Below, piece after piece: positions 11,570 to 22,370 of a stretch of DNA of 64,000 bases. Origin of the DNA: Molossus alvarezi (lineage: Eukaryota; Chordata; Mammalia; Chiroptera; Molossidae). The stretch is from NCBI GenBank assembly GCA_037176705.1, contig CM073899.1, forward strand, positions 1,240,001 through 1,304,000, read 5' to 3'. The number at the start of each line of letters is the position of its first letter. Position 1 is the first letter of the stretch. The notes under the pieces are model-generated. The model was not told the DNA's origin and searched no databases. It saw only the letters and a list, made by a program, of their open reading frames with translations. A program made the translations under genes and the position numbers.

Positions 11570-13130
11570 TTTGCTTGGAAATATTTGTTTCATCCTTTCA
11601 CTTTCTTTTTTTCTTATTAATCAATTTATTTGGTTTGGATTTTTATATTCCTTTCCCAACATCCTTATTCCTAGTCGGCCTTTGTCCCCCCACCCCAAGC
11701 ATTGTTGTCTATAGACATTGGTTACACATACATGCATTTAAGTCTTTTGGTTTATCTCATTTTACTCCTGGACACCTCCTCTGAGGTTTGTCAGTCTGAA
11801 CCATACTCCTTTCTGTGTCTCTGGGTCTATTTTGTTCATCAGCTTATTTTGTTTATTATGTTCTACAAATAAGTGCGATCATGTAATATTGGTCTATCTC
11901 AGATTGGCTTATTTTGCTTAGCATGATACTCTCCTGATCCCTACATGTCATCTCAAAGGTTAAGGAATCTTTTTTTCTTACAGCTGCATACTTTTCTATT
12001 GTGTATATGCACCACATATTTTTTATCTACACATCTATTAATGGACACTTGGGCTGTTTCCAGATATTGCCAATTGTAAATAGTGCTACTAAAGAACATA
12101 GTGGTACACATAATTTTTCTGAATGGTGTTTCAGTTTTCTTAAGATATATTCCCAGAAGTGGAATCATTGGGTCAAATGACAGTTTAATTTGTTAATTTT
12201 TTGAAGAAATGCCATATTGTTATCCATAGTGACTGCACTAGTCTGCATTCCCACCAGCAGTGTACTAGAGTCCCCTTTTCTCCACACCCTCACCAAGACT
12301 TGTTGTTTGATGATTTGTGGATGACAGCCATTCTGGCAGGTGTGATGTAATACCTCATAGTTGTTTTAATTTGCATCTCTCTGATGATTAGTGACATGGA
12401 GCATTTTTTCATGTGTCTCTTGGCCATTTGCATGTCATGCTGGAGAGGTGTCTATTTAGGTCCTCTGCCCATTTTTTTTAATGGGTTATTTTTTTTAATT
12501 GACTTGTATGAGTAATCCATATATTTTGTAAATTAACCCTTTATGTGATGTATCGGCAATTATGCTTTTTCATATACTGAGCAACCTTTCCATTTTAATG
12601 GTTGTTCTTTTTGCTTTACAGAAGCTTTTTAGTTTGTTGTAGTCCCAAGTGTTTATTTTTTCCTTTGTTTCTCTTGTTTTAGGCATTTTATTAATAAAAT
12701 TCTACTGTGAGTGATGTCTAAAATTTTATTGTCTACATTTTCTTTTAGGTTTTCTATGGATTCATGAGTCCAATTTAAGTCTTTTATCCCATTTGACTTT
12801 ATTCTCGTGTATAGTGTAAGTTGGTGGACAAGTTTTATTTTTTATTTTTGCATGTAGCTGTCTAATTTTCTCAACACCGTGCATTAAAAAGGCTCTTTTT
12901 ACTACATTGTATCCTCTTGCCACCTTTGTCAAATAGTAGTTCAGCATTACATCTTGGATCACATTCTGTGTTCTCTGTTTAATTCTATTGATCCATATGC
13001 CTTCTCTTCTTCCAGTACTGGAATGTTTTGATTACCGTGGCTTTGTAGTATAATCTGATATCTGGTATTGTGATCCTTCCTACTTTATTTTTTTATTTAA
13101 AGATTTCTGTGGCTATTTGCGGTCTTTTTA
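11570..13130 (-). mobile_element. L1, 5'-truncated old copy
   Basis: Starts with a T-rich 3' tail and 3' UTR near 11,600-11,930, then the ORF2 C-terminus (11,953-12,168 reads LLGIYLKKTETP) and proceeds to about 13,130 (equivalent to 17,140 of the younger copy), where a second L1 3' end begins. It is broken by stops and frameshifts. Confidence 0.75.
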
Positions 13131-13430
13131 AATTTAATATAAACTTTTTCTTCTTTTACAAATGTTATTCATTTTCCCCTCATTGACATCTCTGCCCCTT
13201 TTCTCCAGCCCCATCCCCAGCTTTGTTTTATATTTTCATTGCTCATGCATGTAAGTTCTGTGGTTCATTTCTTTCCCCACAAACCCGCCCTCCTCTGAGG
13301 CTTGTCAAAATATACCCCACCTCTATGTCTCTGGGTTAATTGTGTTCAGCAGTTTGTTTAGTTCATTATATTCCACAAATAAGTGAGAACATGTGATATT
13401 TGTGTTTTCTGCTTGGCTTGTACCTCCCTT
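13131..13430 (-). mobile_element. L1 3' UTR fragment
   Basis: T-rich start followed by the pyrimidine-rich 3' UTR and a partial repeat of the sequence that restarts at 13,430. It appears to be the 3' end of a separate, heavily truncated L1. Confidence 0.5.
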
Positions 13431-15590
13431 TACTCCTCTTCTGAAGATTGTCAGTCTATCCCCTACTACCATGTCTCTGGAACTACTCCATTCCTCAGCC
13501 TGTTATGTTCATTATATTCCACAAATAAGTGAGATCATATGATACTTGTCTTTCTCTGCTTGGCTTGTTTTGCTTAATATAATACTCTCCAGGTCTCTTC
13601 ATGTAGTCTCAAAGGATAAAAGATCTTTCTTTCTTAGAGCTGCACAGTACTTTATTGTATATATGTACCATAGCTTTTTCATCCATTCATCTACTGATGG
13701 ATATTTGGGCTATTTGCACATATTGGCTATTGTAAATAGTGCTGCTACGAACATGAGGATACATATATTATTTCTGATTGGTGTTTAATTCTTCTTAGGG
13801 TATATTCCTAGAAGTGGGATCACTGGGTCAAATGGAAGTTCAATTTTTAAGTTTTTGAGGTAACACCATATTGTTTTTCATAGTGGCTGCACCAGTCTGC
13901 ATTCCCACCAGCAGTGTACTGGAGTCCCCTGTCTCCATACCCTCGCCAAAACTTGCAGGTTGATGATTTGTTGATAGCGGCCATTCTGACAGGTGTGTGG
14001 TGATATCTCCTTGTTGTTTTAATTTGCCTCTCTCTGATGATTAGTGATGTTGAGCATTTCTTCATATGTCTCTTACCATTTGTACGTCCTGTTTGGAGAG
14101 GTGTCTGTTTAGTTCCTCTGCCCATTTCTTAATTGGGTTCTTTGTCTTCCTACTGTTGAGTTCCATAAGCACTCTATATTTTGGAAACTAACCCTTATCC
14201 GATGCATCATGGGCGATTTTGGTCTTCCAGATAGTATGATCCCTTTCCGTTTTGATGGTTGTTTCTTTAGCTGTGCAGAAGCTTTTCAGTTTGAAGTAGT
14301 CTCACATGTTTATTTATTTATTTATTTATTTTGGTGTGTCTGTGTCTGTTGCTTTAGGTGTTTTATCAGTGAAAATTCTGCTGGCTATGTCTGAAATTTT
14401 GTGGCCTGCACTTTCTTCTAGAATTTGTATGTATTCACGAGTTACATTTAAGTATTTTATCCATTGCATTTATTCTCATGTATGGTATAAAGTCCTGGTC
14501 TAGCTTCATTTTTTTGTGTGTTTTTTTGCAAGTAGCTGTCCAATTTTTCCAACACCATTTATTGAGGAGACTCTCTTGAGTCCACTGTATGTTATTGCCA
14601 ACATTGTCAAATGTTAATTGAATGTATTGTCTTGGGTCAATTTCTGGGTTCTCTATTGTGTTCCATTGACCTACCTCCCTGTTCCTGTGCCAGTACCAGG
14701 CTTATTTCTATTACAGTGGCTTTGTGGTATAACCTGAAATCTGGTCATGTGATCCCTCCTGCTTTGTTCTTCTTTTTCAAGATTTCTGTGGCTACGAGGG
14801 GTCTTTTTTAGTTTTATATAAACTTTTGGAGTGTTTGTTCTAGGTCTGTGACGTAAGTCGTTGGTATTTTGGTGAGGATGGCATTGAATGTATAGATTGC
14901 TTTGGGGAGTATGGACATTTAAATTATGTTAATTCTTTCAATCCATAAACAAGGTATATGCTCTTACTTTTTTATATCTTCCTCCACTTCTAATTTCAAT
15001 GACCTGTAGTTATCTGTTAAGAAGTCCTTTACTTTCTTGGTGAAGTTTATTCCTAGGTATTTTAATTTTTTTTGCTGTGATGGTAATTGAAATTGATTTT
15101 TTAGTTTCTCTTTCTGTGATTACATCTTTAGTGTATAAAAATGCCATCGATTTCTTGACATTAATTTTGTGTCCTGCCACATTGCCAAATTCATTTATTA
15201 AGTCTAGTAGACTTTGATGGCGTCTTTAGGGTTTTCTATGTACCACATTATGTCATCTGCATATCATGACAGTTTCACTTCCTCCATTCCAATTTGGATC
15301 CCTTTTATTTTTTCTTCATGTGTAATTGCTGTGTCTAAGACTTCCAGTTCTATGTTAAGTAAGAATGGCAAAAGTGGGCATCCCTGTCGTGTTCTCCTTT
15401 TTAAGGGGATGCTTTTTGTTTTTGCCCATTGAGTATGTTGTTGGCTGTGTTTTTCCTATGTGGCTTTTCTTATATTGTGATATGGCCCCTCTATTCCGAA
15501 ATTGCTGAGCGTTTTTATCAGAGATGGGTGCTGGATTTTGTCGAATGCTTTTTTTAGGAATTATTGATGATCATATGGTTTAGATCTTTT
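13430..15590 (-). mobile_element. Older L1, 3' half (host of the nested young L1)
   Basis: Minus-strand L1 running from the 3' UTR into the RT region. It reaches 'tgatcatatggtttagatc' at about 15,567-15,585 and is then interrupted by the young L1; the same L1 resumes at 20,760 (tttgcgatgtatcacattta), which matches the uninterrupted order in other copies. Decayed. Confidence 0.8.
15577..15590. repeat. Target-site duplication, left copy
   Basis: ggtttagatctttt here and ggttttgatctttt at 20,746-20,759 differ at one base and flank the young L1 exactly at its T-rich (3') end and its 5' end. On the L1 strand the nick context is AT/AAAA, close to the usual L1 target. Confidence 0.75.
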
Positions 15591-15863
15591 TTTTTTATTT
15601 ATTTTTTTTATTTTTTTTATTTTTTATGACTTTTTATTTATTTTTTTGTTACAGATATTTTACCTTTTTACCCCGTTGGCACCCCCCTCCACCCCATCCC
15701 CGGCTTAGTTGTCCATGTCCATAGGTCATGCATACATGCATATAAGTTCTGTGGTTTATCTCTTCCCACACCCCCACACCCCATCCCCTCTTCTGAGGGA
15801 TGTCAGTCTGTGCCCTACTTCCATGTGTCTGGGTCTACTGTATTCCTCAGACTGTTATGTTCA

Positions 15864-18800
15864 TTATATTCCGTATATAAGTGAGATCATGTGGTATTTG
15901 TCTTTTTCTGCTTGGCTTCTTTCACTTAGGATAATACTTTCCAGGTCCCTCCATGTCGTCTCAAAGGATAAGAGATCTTTCTTTCTTACCGCGGCATAGT
16001 ACTCCATTGTGTATATGTACCACTGCTTTTTTATCCATTCGTCTACTGGTGGACACTTGGGCTGTTTCCAGATCTTAGCTATTGTAAATAGTGCTGCTAT
16101 GAACATGGGGGTACATATATTCTTCCTGATTGGTGTTTCAGGCTTCTTAGGGTATATTCCCAGCAGTGGGATCACTGGGTCAAATGGAAGTTCAATTTTT
16201 AATTTTTTGAGGTAGCACCATATTGTTTTCCATAGCGGCTGCACCAGTCTGCATTCCCACCAGCAGTGTATTAGAGTCCCCTTTTCTCCACACCCTCGCC
16301 AACACTTGTTGTTTGATGATTTGTTGATGGCGGCCATTCTGACAGGTGTGAGGTGATACCTCATTGTTGTTTTAATTTGCATCTCTCTGATGATTAGTGA
16401 TGTTGAGCATTTCTTCATAGGTCTCTAGGCCATTTGTATGTCCTGTTTGGAGAGGTGTCTATTCAGCTCCTCTGCCCATTTTTTAATTGGGTTCTTTGTC
16501 TTCCTTTTGTGGAGTTGTAGGAGCACTCTATATATATTGGAAATTAACCCCTTATCTGATACATCATTGGCAATGATGTTCTCCCATACAGTGGGTTGCC
16601 TTTCCATTTTGATGATTGTTTCTTTTGCTGTGCAGAAGCTTTTTAGTTTGATGTAGTCCCATGTGTTCATTTTCTCCTTTATTTCTGTTGCCTTAGGTGA
16701 TGTATCAGTGAAAATTCTGCTCCGTATGATGTCCGAAATTTTGTTGCCTACATTTTCTTCTAGAATTTTTATGGATTCACGGGTCACATTTAAGTCTTTT
16801 ATCCATTTTGAGTTTATTTTTGTGTATGGTGTAAGTTGATGGTCTAGTTTCATATTTTTGCATGTAGCTGTCCAATTTTCCCAACACCATTTATTAAAGA
16901 GGCTGTCTTTACTCCACTGTATGCTCTTGCCACCTTTGTCAAATATTAATTGAGCGTATTGCCTTGGGTCCATTTCTGGGTTTTCAGTTCTGTTCCACTG
17001 GTCTATATGCCTGTTCTTGTGCCAGTACCAGGCTGTTTTGGTTACAGTCGCTTTGTAGTATAACCTGATATCTGGTATTGTGATCCCACCTACTTTGTTC
17101 TTCTTTTTCAAGATTTCTGTGGCTATTCGGGGTCTTTTTTGGTTCCATATGAACTTTTGAAGTATTTGTTCTAGTTCTATAAAATATGTCGTTGGTATTT
17201 TGATGGGGATTGCATTGAATCTATAGATTGCTTTGGGTAGTATGGACATTTTAATGATGTTAATTCTTCCAATCCATGAACAGGGTATGTGCTTCCACTT
17301 TTTTATATCTTCCTCTATTTCTTTTTTCAATGACCTGTAGTTTTCTGCAAATAGGTCCTTTACTTCTTTGGTTAAGTTTATTCCTAGGTATCTTAATTTT
17401 TTTGGCGCAATGGTAAATGGGATTGTTTTTTCAGTTTCTCTTTCTGTGAGTTCATCATTGATGTACAAGAATGCCGTCGATTTCTTGACGTTAATTTTGT
17501 ATCCTGCTACTTTGCCAAATTCATTTATTAAGTCTAATAGATTTTTGATGGAGTCTTTAGAGTTTTCTATGTACAATATCATGTCATCTGCAAATAATGA
17601 CAGTTTCACTTCCTCCTTTCCAATTTGGATCCCTTTTATTTTTTCTTCATGTCTGATTGCTATGGCTAAGACTTCCAGTACAATGTTAAATAAGAGTGGC
17701 GAGAGTGGACATCCCTGTCTTGTTCCTGTTCTTAATGGAAATGTTTTTAGTTTCTGTCCATTGAGTATGATGTTGGCTGTAGGTCTTTCATATATGGCCT
17801 TTATTATGTCGAGATATGATCCCTCTATTCCTACATTGCTGAGCGTTTTTATCAGAAATGGATGCTGGATTTTGTCGAATGCTTTTTCAGCATCTATTGA
17901 TATGATCATGTGGTTTTTATTTTTCATTTTGTTGATGTGGTGTATCACGTTTATTGATTTGCGAATATTGTACCAGCCTTGCATCCCTGGAATGAATCCC
18001 ACTTGGTCATGGTGAATAATTTTTTTGATGTATTTCTGGATCCGATTTGCTAATATTTTGTTCAGGATTTTGGCGTCTATGTTCATCAGGGATATTGGCC
18101 TGTAGTTTTCTTTCTTCGTAGTGTCTTTTTCTGGTTTGGGAATTAGAATTATGCTGGCCTCATAGAACGTGTTTGGAAGTCTTCCTTCTTCTTGAATTTT
18201 TTGAAATAGTTTGAGGAGAATGGGTATTAGTTCTTTTTTGAATGTTCGGTAAAACTCCCCCGTGAAGCCATCTGGGCCTGGGCTTTTGTTTGCTGGGAGA
18301 GTCTTGATTAACTCTTCAATTTCCTTAGTTGTTATTGGTCTGTTCAAGTTTTCTATCTCTTCCGGGAATAGTTTTGGGAGACTGGGTGTTTCTAGAAATT
18401 TGTCTATTTCGCTTAGATTGTCGAATTTGTTGCCATATAGTTGTTCATAGTAGTTGTTAACGATTTTTTGTATTTCTGTGGTGTTGGTTGTTACTTCTCC
18501 TCTTTCATTTCTGATTTTGTGTATTTGGGTTCTCTCTCTTTGTTTCTTGGTGAGTCTAGCTAAGGGTCCATCAATCTTGTTTATCTTTTCGAAAAACCAG
18601 CTCTTTGTTTCATTGATCCTTTGAATTGTTTTTTTGGTCTCTATGTCATTTATTTCTGCTCTGATCTTTACTATTTCCTTCCTTCTACTTGCTCTGGGGT
18701 TTTCTTTTTGCTTGCTTTCTAATTCTTTAAGTTGTGAGGTTAGACAGTCAATTAGAAATTTTTCTTGTTTTTTGAGGTAGGCCTGTAGTGCTATGAACTT

Positions 18801-19004
18801 CCCTCTCAGAACTGCTTTCGCTGCATCCCATAGATTTTGTGTTGTTGTGTGTTCATTTTCATTGGTTTCCAGGAAGTTTTTAATTTCTTCCTTGATCTTG
18901 TCGGTGACCCATTCATTGTTTAATAACATGCTATTTAGCCTCCATGTGTTGAAATGTCTTTGCATGTTTAAGGTGATTATTGATATGTACTTATTTATTG
19001 CCAT
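15864..19004 (-). pseudogene. ORF2: L1 ORF2, endonuclease-deleted, one nonsense codon
   Basis: ORF2 normally encodes endonuclease (EN), reverse transcriptase (RT) and a Cys-rich C-terminus. The start [13 protein letters not shown] is the usual EN start, but it joins directly to [20 protein letters not shown], which in other copies lies after EN. The older copy at 24,670-25,700 has the EN region between these two pieces. About 230 codons are therefore missing, in frame. RT is open: SPGPDGF (about residue 241), the SIDAEKAFD region (about 370), [11 protein letters not shown] (about 429) and LFADDMILY (about 470-478, catalytic DD). The frame stops at 16,425-16,427 (TAG, codon 860), then continues in the same frame to 15,864, including the Cys-rich [18 protein letters not shown]. 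Reading through the stop would give 1,046 residues, against about 1,275 for human ORF2p. Confidence 0.9.
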
Positions 19005-19049
19005 TTTTGTTTAGTGTGGTTCTATTTTTCTTCCCATTTCTACTGCTAA

Positions 19050-19943
19050 TTACAGCAGTCCTTTTAACATTTCTTGCAGTGCTGGTTTGGTGCTAATATA
19101 TTCCCTTAGCCTTTTTTTGTCTGGGAAACTCTTTATTTGATCTTCTATTTTGAATGATAGCCTTGCTGGGTAGAGTAGTCTTGGATTCAGATTCTTGTTT
19201 TTCATGACTTTGATTACTTCCTGCCATTCTCTTCTGGCCTGTAGTGTTTCTTGTGAGAAGTCAGCTGAGAGCCTTATGGGGTTCCCTTTGTAGGTAACCT
19301 GTTGCTTATCTCTTGCTGCTTTTAGGATTCTCTCTTTGTCTTTAATTTGTGGCATTTTAATTACTATGTGTCTTGGTGTGGGCCTGTTTGGGTTCTTCTT
19401 ACTTGGGACTCTCTGTGCTTCTTGAACTTGAATGCCTTCTTCTTTCACCAAACTAGGGAAGTTTTCTCTCACTATTTTTTTGAATATATTCTCTATCCCT
19501 TGCTCATTTTCTTCTTCTTCGGGGACTCCTATGATGCGAATATTGTTACGTTTCCAGTTGTCCCATAGTTCTCTTAAGCTGTCTTCCTGTTTTTTAATAG
19601 TTTTTTCCTTTTGTTTTTCTGATTGGTTGATTTTTTCTACCCTGTCTTCTAATTCACTGATCCGGTCCTCAGCTTCCCCTACTCTGCTTTTTAAACCTTC
19701 CAATGTGTTTTTCATTTCTGATATGTCATTTTTTATCTCTTCTTGTTGGTTTTTAATTTCCAATTGGCTTATTTTCAGTGTCTCTATGTCCTTACTCATG
19801 CTGTTCAGCTTCCTCAAGATCATGGCTCTGAATTCTAGCTCTGTTAACATGCCTAATTGCTTCACATTGATCTCATCTTCAGTGGATGTCTCTTGCTCTT
19901 TCATTTGGCTTCTGTTTCTGTGTTTCACCATTTTGGCTATCAC
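19050..19943 (-). CDS. ORF1: L1 ORF1 protein, intact
   Basis: A 297-codon open frame encoding the L1 RNA-binding chaperone that packages L1 RNA into ribonucleoprotein particles as a trimer. The N-terminal third is a heptad-rich coiled coil (about residues 45-120, with ISELEDRVEKINQ). An RRM-type domain follows (NIRIIGVPEEEE at about 135; RHIVIKMPQIKDKERILKAA at about 190-210), then the C-terminal domain (ARREWQEVIKVMKNKNLNPR). There are no stops or frameshifts. It is somewhat shorter than human ORF1p (338 residues), mainly upstream of the RRM. The ORF2 start lies 45 bp downstream. Whether it is expressed cannot be seen. Confidence 0.9.
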   Translation of the reverse strand: MIAKMVKHRNRSQMKEQETSTEDEINVKQLGMLTELEFRAMILRKLNSMSKDIETLKISQLEIKNQQEEIKNDISEMKNTLEGLKSRVGEAEDRISELEDRVEKINQSEKQKEKTIKKQEDSLRELWDNWKRNNIRIIGVPEEEENEQGIENIFKKIVRENFPSLVKEEGIQVQEAQRVPSKKNPNRPTPRHIVIKMPQIKDKERILKAARDKQQVTYKGNPIRLSADFSQETLQARREWQEVIKVMKNKNLNPRLLYPARLSFKIEDQIKSFPDKKRLREYISTKPALQEMLKGLL

Positions 19944-20745
19944 TGTAGGCTTTGGAGCCTGTCAAGTTCTCCCTGTGGGTGTTGGTGTTCTGCTGTTTGT
20001 GGCTCCCTCTCCTGTGTTTAGATGAGCGAGGGAGGACCCAAGTTGAACACCACTGTCAAGTCTTACTTTCCTGGTTAAAGTTGCCAGCCCAGGAAACGTA
20101 CTGTTATCCTCTAGCTTTTTGCCTGGAGGCTAGCAGTCTAGGTTACTTGATGAGTTTTGGGTTGTCAATTGATTGAAAAACTCCCTCTGGTGCTCAGCCA
20201 AGGGGCTTTCACGAGGGTGGGGCAGATGCTGGTTGTTAGTGAGCCTCAATTAGCACTTCAATGGCCCACAGGGTGGGGTTGGATCTCCGAGGGAGGGGCT
20301 GCTGCCTCTCCTCAGAGCCCTGGGAAGGAGCAATAGGGCCACCGTCCTGAGTGGCTGCACTCAGCCAAAGCTCTGAGCGCCCTCCAAACCCCGAGTGTCC
20401 CGACACAGCTTCAGTCCAGTCTGCCCTCCCTCTGCCGGAGCCCAAGGTGAGTGGCTGTGGCTGTTTCAGCCTCTGTCCCGGCTGCGCTGTGGAGCCGCCT
20501 GGGAGTGTGACCCGAGGGCGCCGCTCCCAGCTGAGGCCACTGCCGAGCTGCCGACCGTGGGCTCCCAGCCCCTTCTCGCGCCTTCGCAAGCCTACCAGGA
20601 TCGAGTCGGTGTCCCTCGTTGTATGGTCCTCGCAAGCTGCTTTTCTGTTGGTTTTTCCCGTCGAAATGTCTTTGTTATAGTTGTAATTCCAGTTTGGTTC
20701 TGGGAGCCGGTCTGTGTAGCTCCGTTCACTCCGCCGCCATTTTCC
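19944..20745 (-). promoter_or_regulatory. L1 5' UTR / internal promoter
   Basis: About 800 bp ahead of ORF1. It contains a GC- and CpG-rich core at about 20,340-20,620, unlike the AT-rich body. At its outer end (20,730-20,745) lies a gccgccatttt motif, the reverse complement of a YY1 site, in the position where mammalian L1 promoters fix their start site. The same arrangement ends the L1 copies near 27,826, 38,860 and 62,850. Confidence 0.7.
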
Positions 20746-20759
20746 GGTTTTGATCTTTT
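20746..20759. repeat. Target-site duplication, right copy
   Basis: ggttttgatctttt, partner of 15,577-15,590, directly abutting the L1 5' end. Confidence 0.75.
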
Positions 20760-22370
20760 ATTTTGTTTTTGCGATGTATCACATTTATGAATTTGCACAT
20801 ATTGTACCATCCTTGAGTGCCTGGAAGTAACCCACTTGGTCAAGATGAATAATGTGTTTGATGTATTGCTGCATTTGATTTGCTAATATTTTGCTATGAT
20901 TTTTGGCATCTGTGTTAATCAGGGATATTGGCCTATAGTTTTCTTTAGTTTATAGTGTCTTCATGTGGTTTGGGAATTAGGATTATGCTGGCCTCAGAAA
21001 GTGTGTTTGGAAGTGTTCTGTCTTGGTGGATTTATTGAAATAGTTTGAGAAGAATGGGTGTTAGTTCCTTGAATGTTCAGTAAAATTCCCCCATGAAACC
21101 ATCTGAGCCCGGGCTTTTGTTTGCTAGGAGATTTTTGATTATGTGTTCAATTTTCTTAGCTGTGATTGGTCTGTTCAAGTTTTCTATCTGTTCCTTGTTC
21201 AGTGCTGGGAGATTATGTATTTCCAGAAATTTGTCCATTTGTTCATCTTTTGAATTATTTTTAGTTTCCATGTTGTCTATTTCAGCTCTGTTCTTTGCTA
21301 TTCATTTCCTACTGCTTAATTTGAGGTTTTTGTTTGTTTGTTTCGTTTTCTTTCTAGTTTTTTTAAGTTCTGATGTGAGATAGTCAATTAGAAAATCTTG
21401 TTTCCTGAGGTAGACATGTAGGGTATAAACTTCCCTATCAGTACTAATGTCACTGAATCCCATTGATTTTGTGTTGTTGTGTGTTCACTTTCATTGGTTT
21501 CCATGAAGTTTTTAATTTTTTCTTGATCTCTTTGTGAACCCATTCATTGTTTCATAATATGCTATTTAATATTTATGTGTTGAAATATTTTCATGTATTC
21601 TTTTGTGATTTATTTCTAGTTTCACGTCTCTTCACTTTCTACCTATGTAAGACTTTTTTGTGAGTTGGGTCTCTCATAAACAACATTCAGCTACTCTGTG
21701 TCTTTTCATGGGAGTGTTTAATCTTTTTGTGTTTAAGGCAATTATTGATATGTGCTTATTCATTGCAATTTTCATTTATTATGGTTACATTTCTCTTCCG
21801 GTTTCTTTTGCTTATTACCGCACTCCTTTTAAAATTTCTTAGAGAGCTGATTGTTGCTAACATATTCTATTAGCCTTTTTGTCTGGGAAGTTCTTTTTTT
21901 TCACCTTCTATTTTCAATGATAGTGTTGGTGGATAGAGTAGTCTTGGATTAAGATAATTGTTTTACCTTAACTTGATGTCTTCATGACTTTCTCCTCTGT
22001 CCAGTAGTGTTTTTGTTGAGCATTCAGCTGATAAGGTTATGTGGTTTTCTTTGTGGGTAATCTGTTGCTTATTTCTTGCCATGTTTCGAATTCTATTTCT
22101 CTCTTTAATTTTTGCCCTTTAATTATTATGTGTCTCAATGTGGGCCTTTTTGGATTCTTCAAAGTTGAAGCTCTTTGTGCTTCTTGAAGGTATATGCCAT
22201 TTTCCTTCACTAACTTATCAGTGTTTTCAGACACTATTTCTTCAAATATTTTCTCTGACCGTTGCTCATTTTCTTCTTTTCCCGGAACTTCTATGATTTG
22301 TGTGTTACTGTGTTTCATGGTGTCCCACAGTTCTCTTAGGCTGTCTTTGTGTTTTTTAATTGCTTGTTTT
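20760..22370 (-). mobile_element. Older L1, 5' half (continuation of host L1)
   Basis: Continues the L1 interrupted at 15,590: RT N-terminal region (21,077-21,271 reads NKSPGSDGF), the ORF2 linker and start (about 21,400-21,780), and ORF1 (22,037-22,318 reads NTQIIEVPGKEENEQ). It breaks off at about 22,370, where another L1 starts with ORF2 C-terminal sequence, so both lost material at the junction. Confidence 0.75.

Larger units (their letters stand above)
6600..11570 (-). mobile_element. Old L1, long decayed copy with nested insertions
   Basis: Runs on the minus strand from a 3' UTR (6,600-6,900) through the ORF2 C-terminus (6,891-7,226 still reads [15 protein letters not shown]) and RT region (7,900-8,700) to endonuclease-region sequence (10,340-11,240 and 11,480-11,570). 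It is interrupted by a TA-flanked transposon at 9,118-9,767, an L1-like block near 10,090-10,330 and SINEs at about 10,870-11,012 and 11,244-11,470. Many stops and frameshifts show that it is inactive. Confidence 0.75.
15591..20745 (-). mobile_element. Young full-length-type L1 with endonuclease deletion
   Basis: On the minus strand, in order: 5' UTR (19,944-20,745) beginning with a YY1-like AAAATGGCGGCGG, intact ORF1 (19,050-19,943), a 45-bp spacer, ORF2 (15,864-19,004), a 3' UTR and an A-rich tail (T-rich on the plus strand, 15,591-15,660). The length is about 5.15 kb, shorter than a usual mammalian L1 of about 6 kb or more, because some 0.65-0.7 kb of ORF2 endonuclease sequence is absent. 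It is flanked by a 14-bp target duplication and sits inside an older L1 of the same orientation. Its open frames are far better preserved than any other copy in the window, so it is the youngest here. Confidence 0.9.

Noticed and set aside
17368..18015. Plus-strand 215-codon open frame
   Set aside because: It is the antisense shadow of L1 ORF2, low in complexity and present in other L1 copies.
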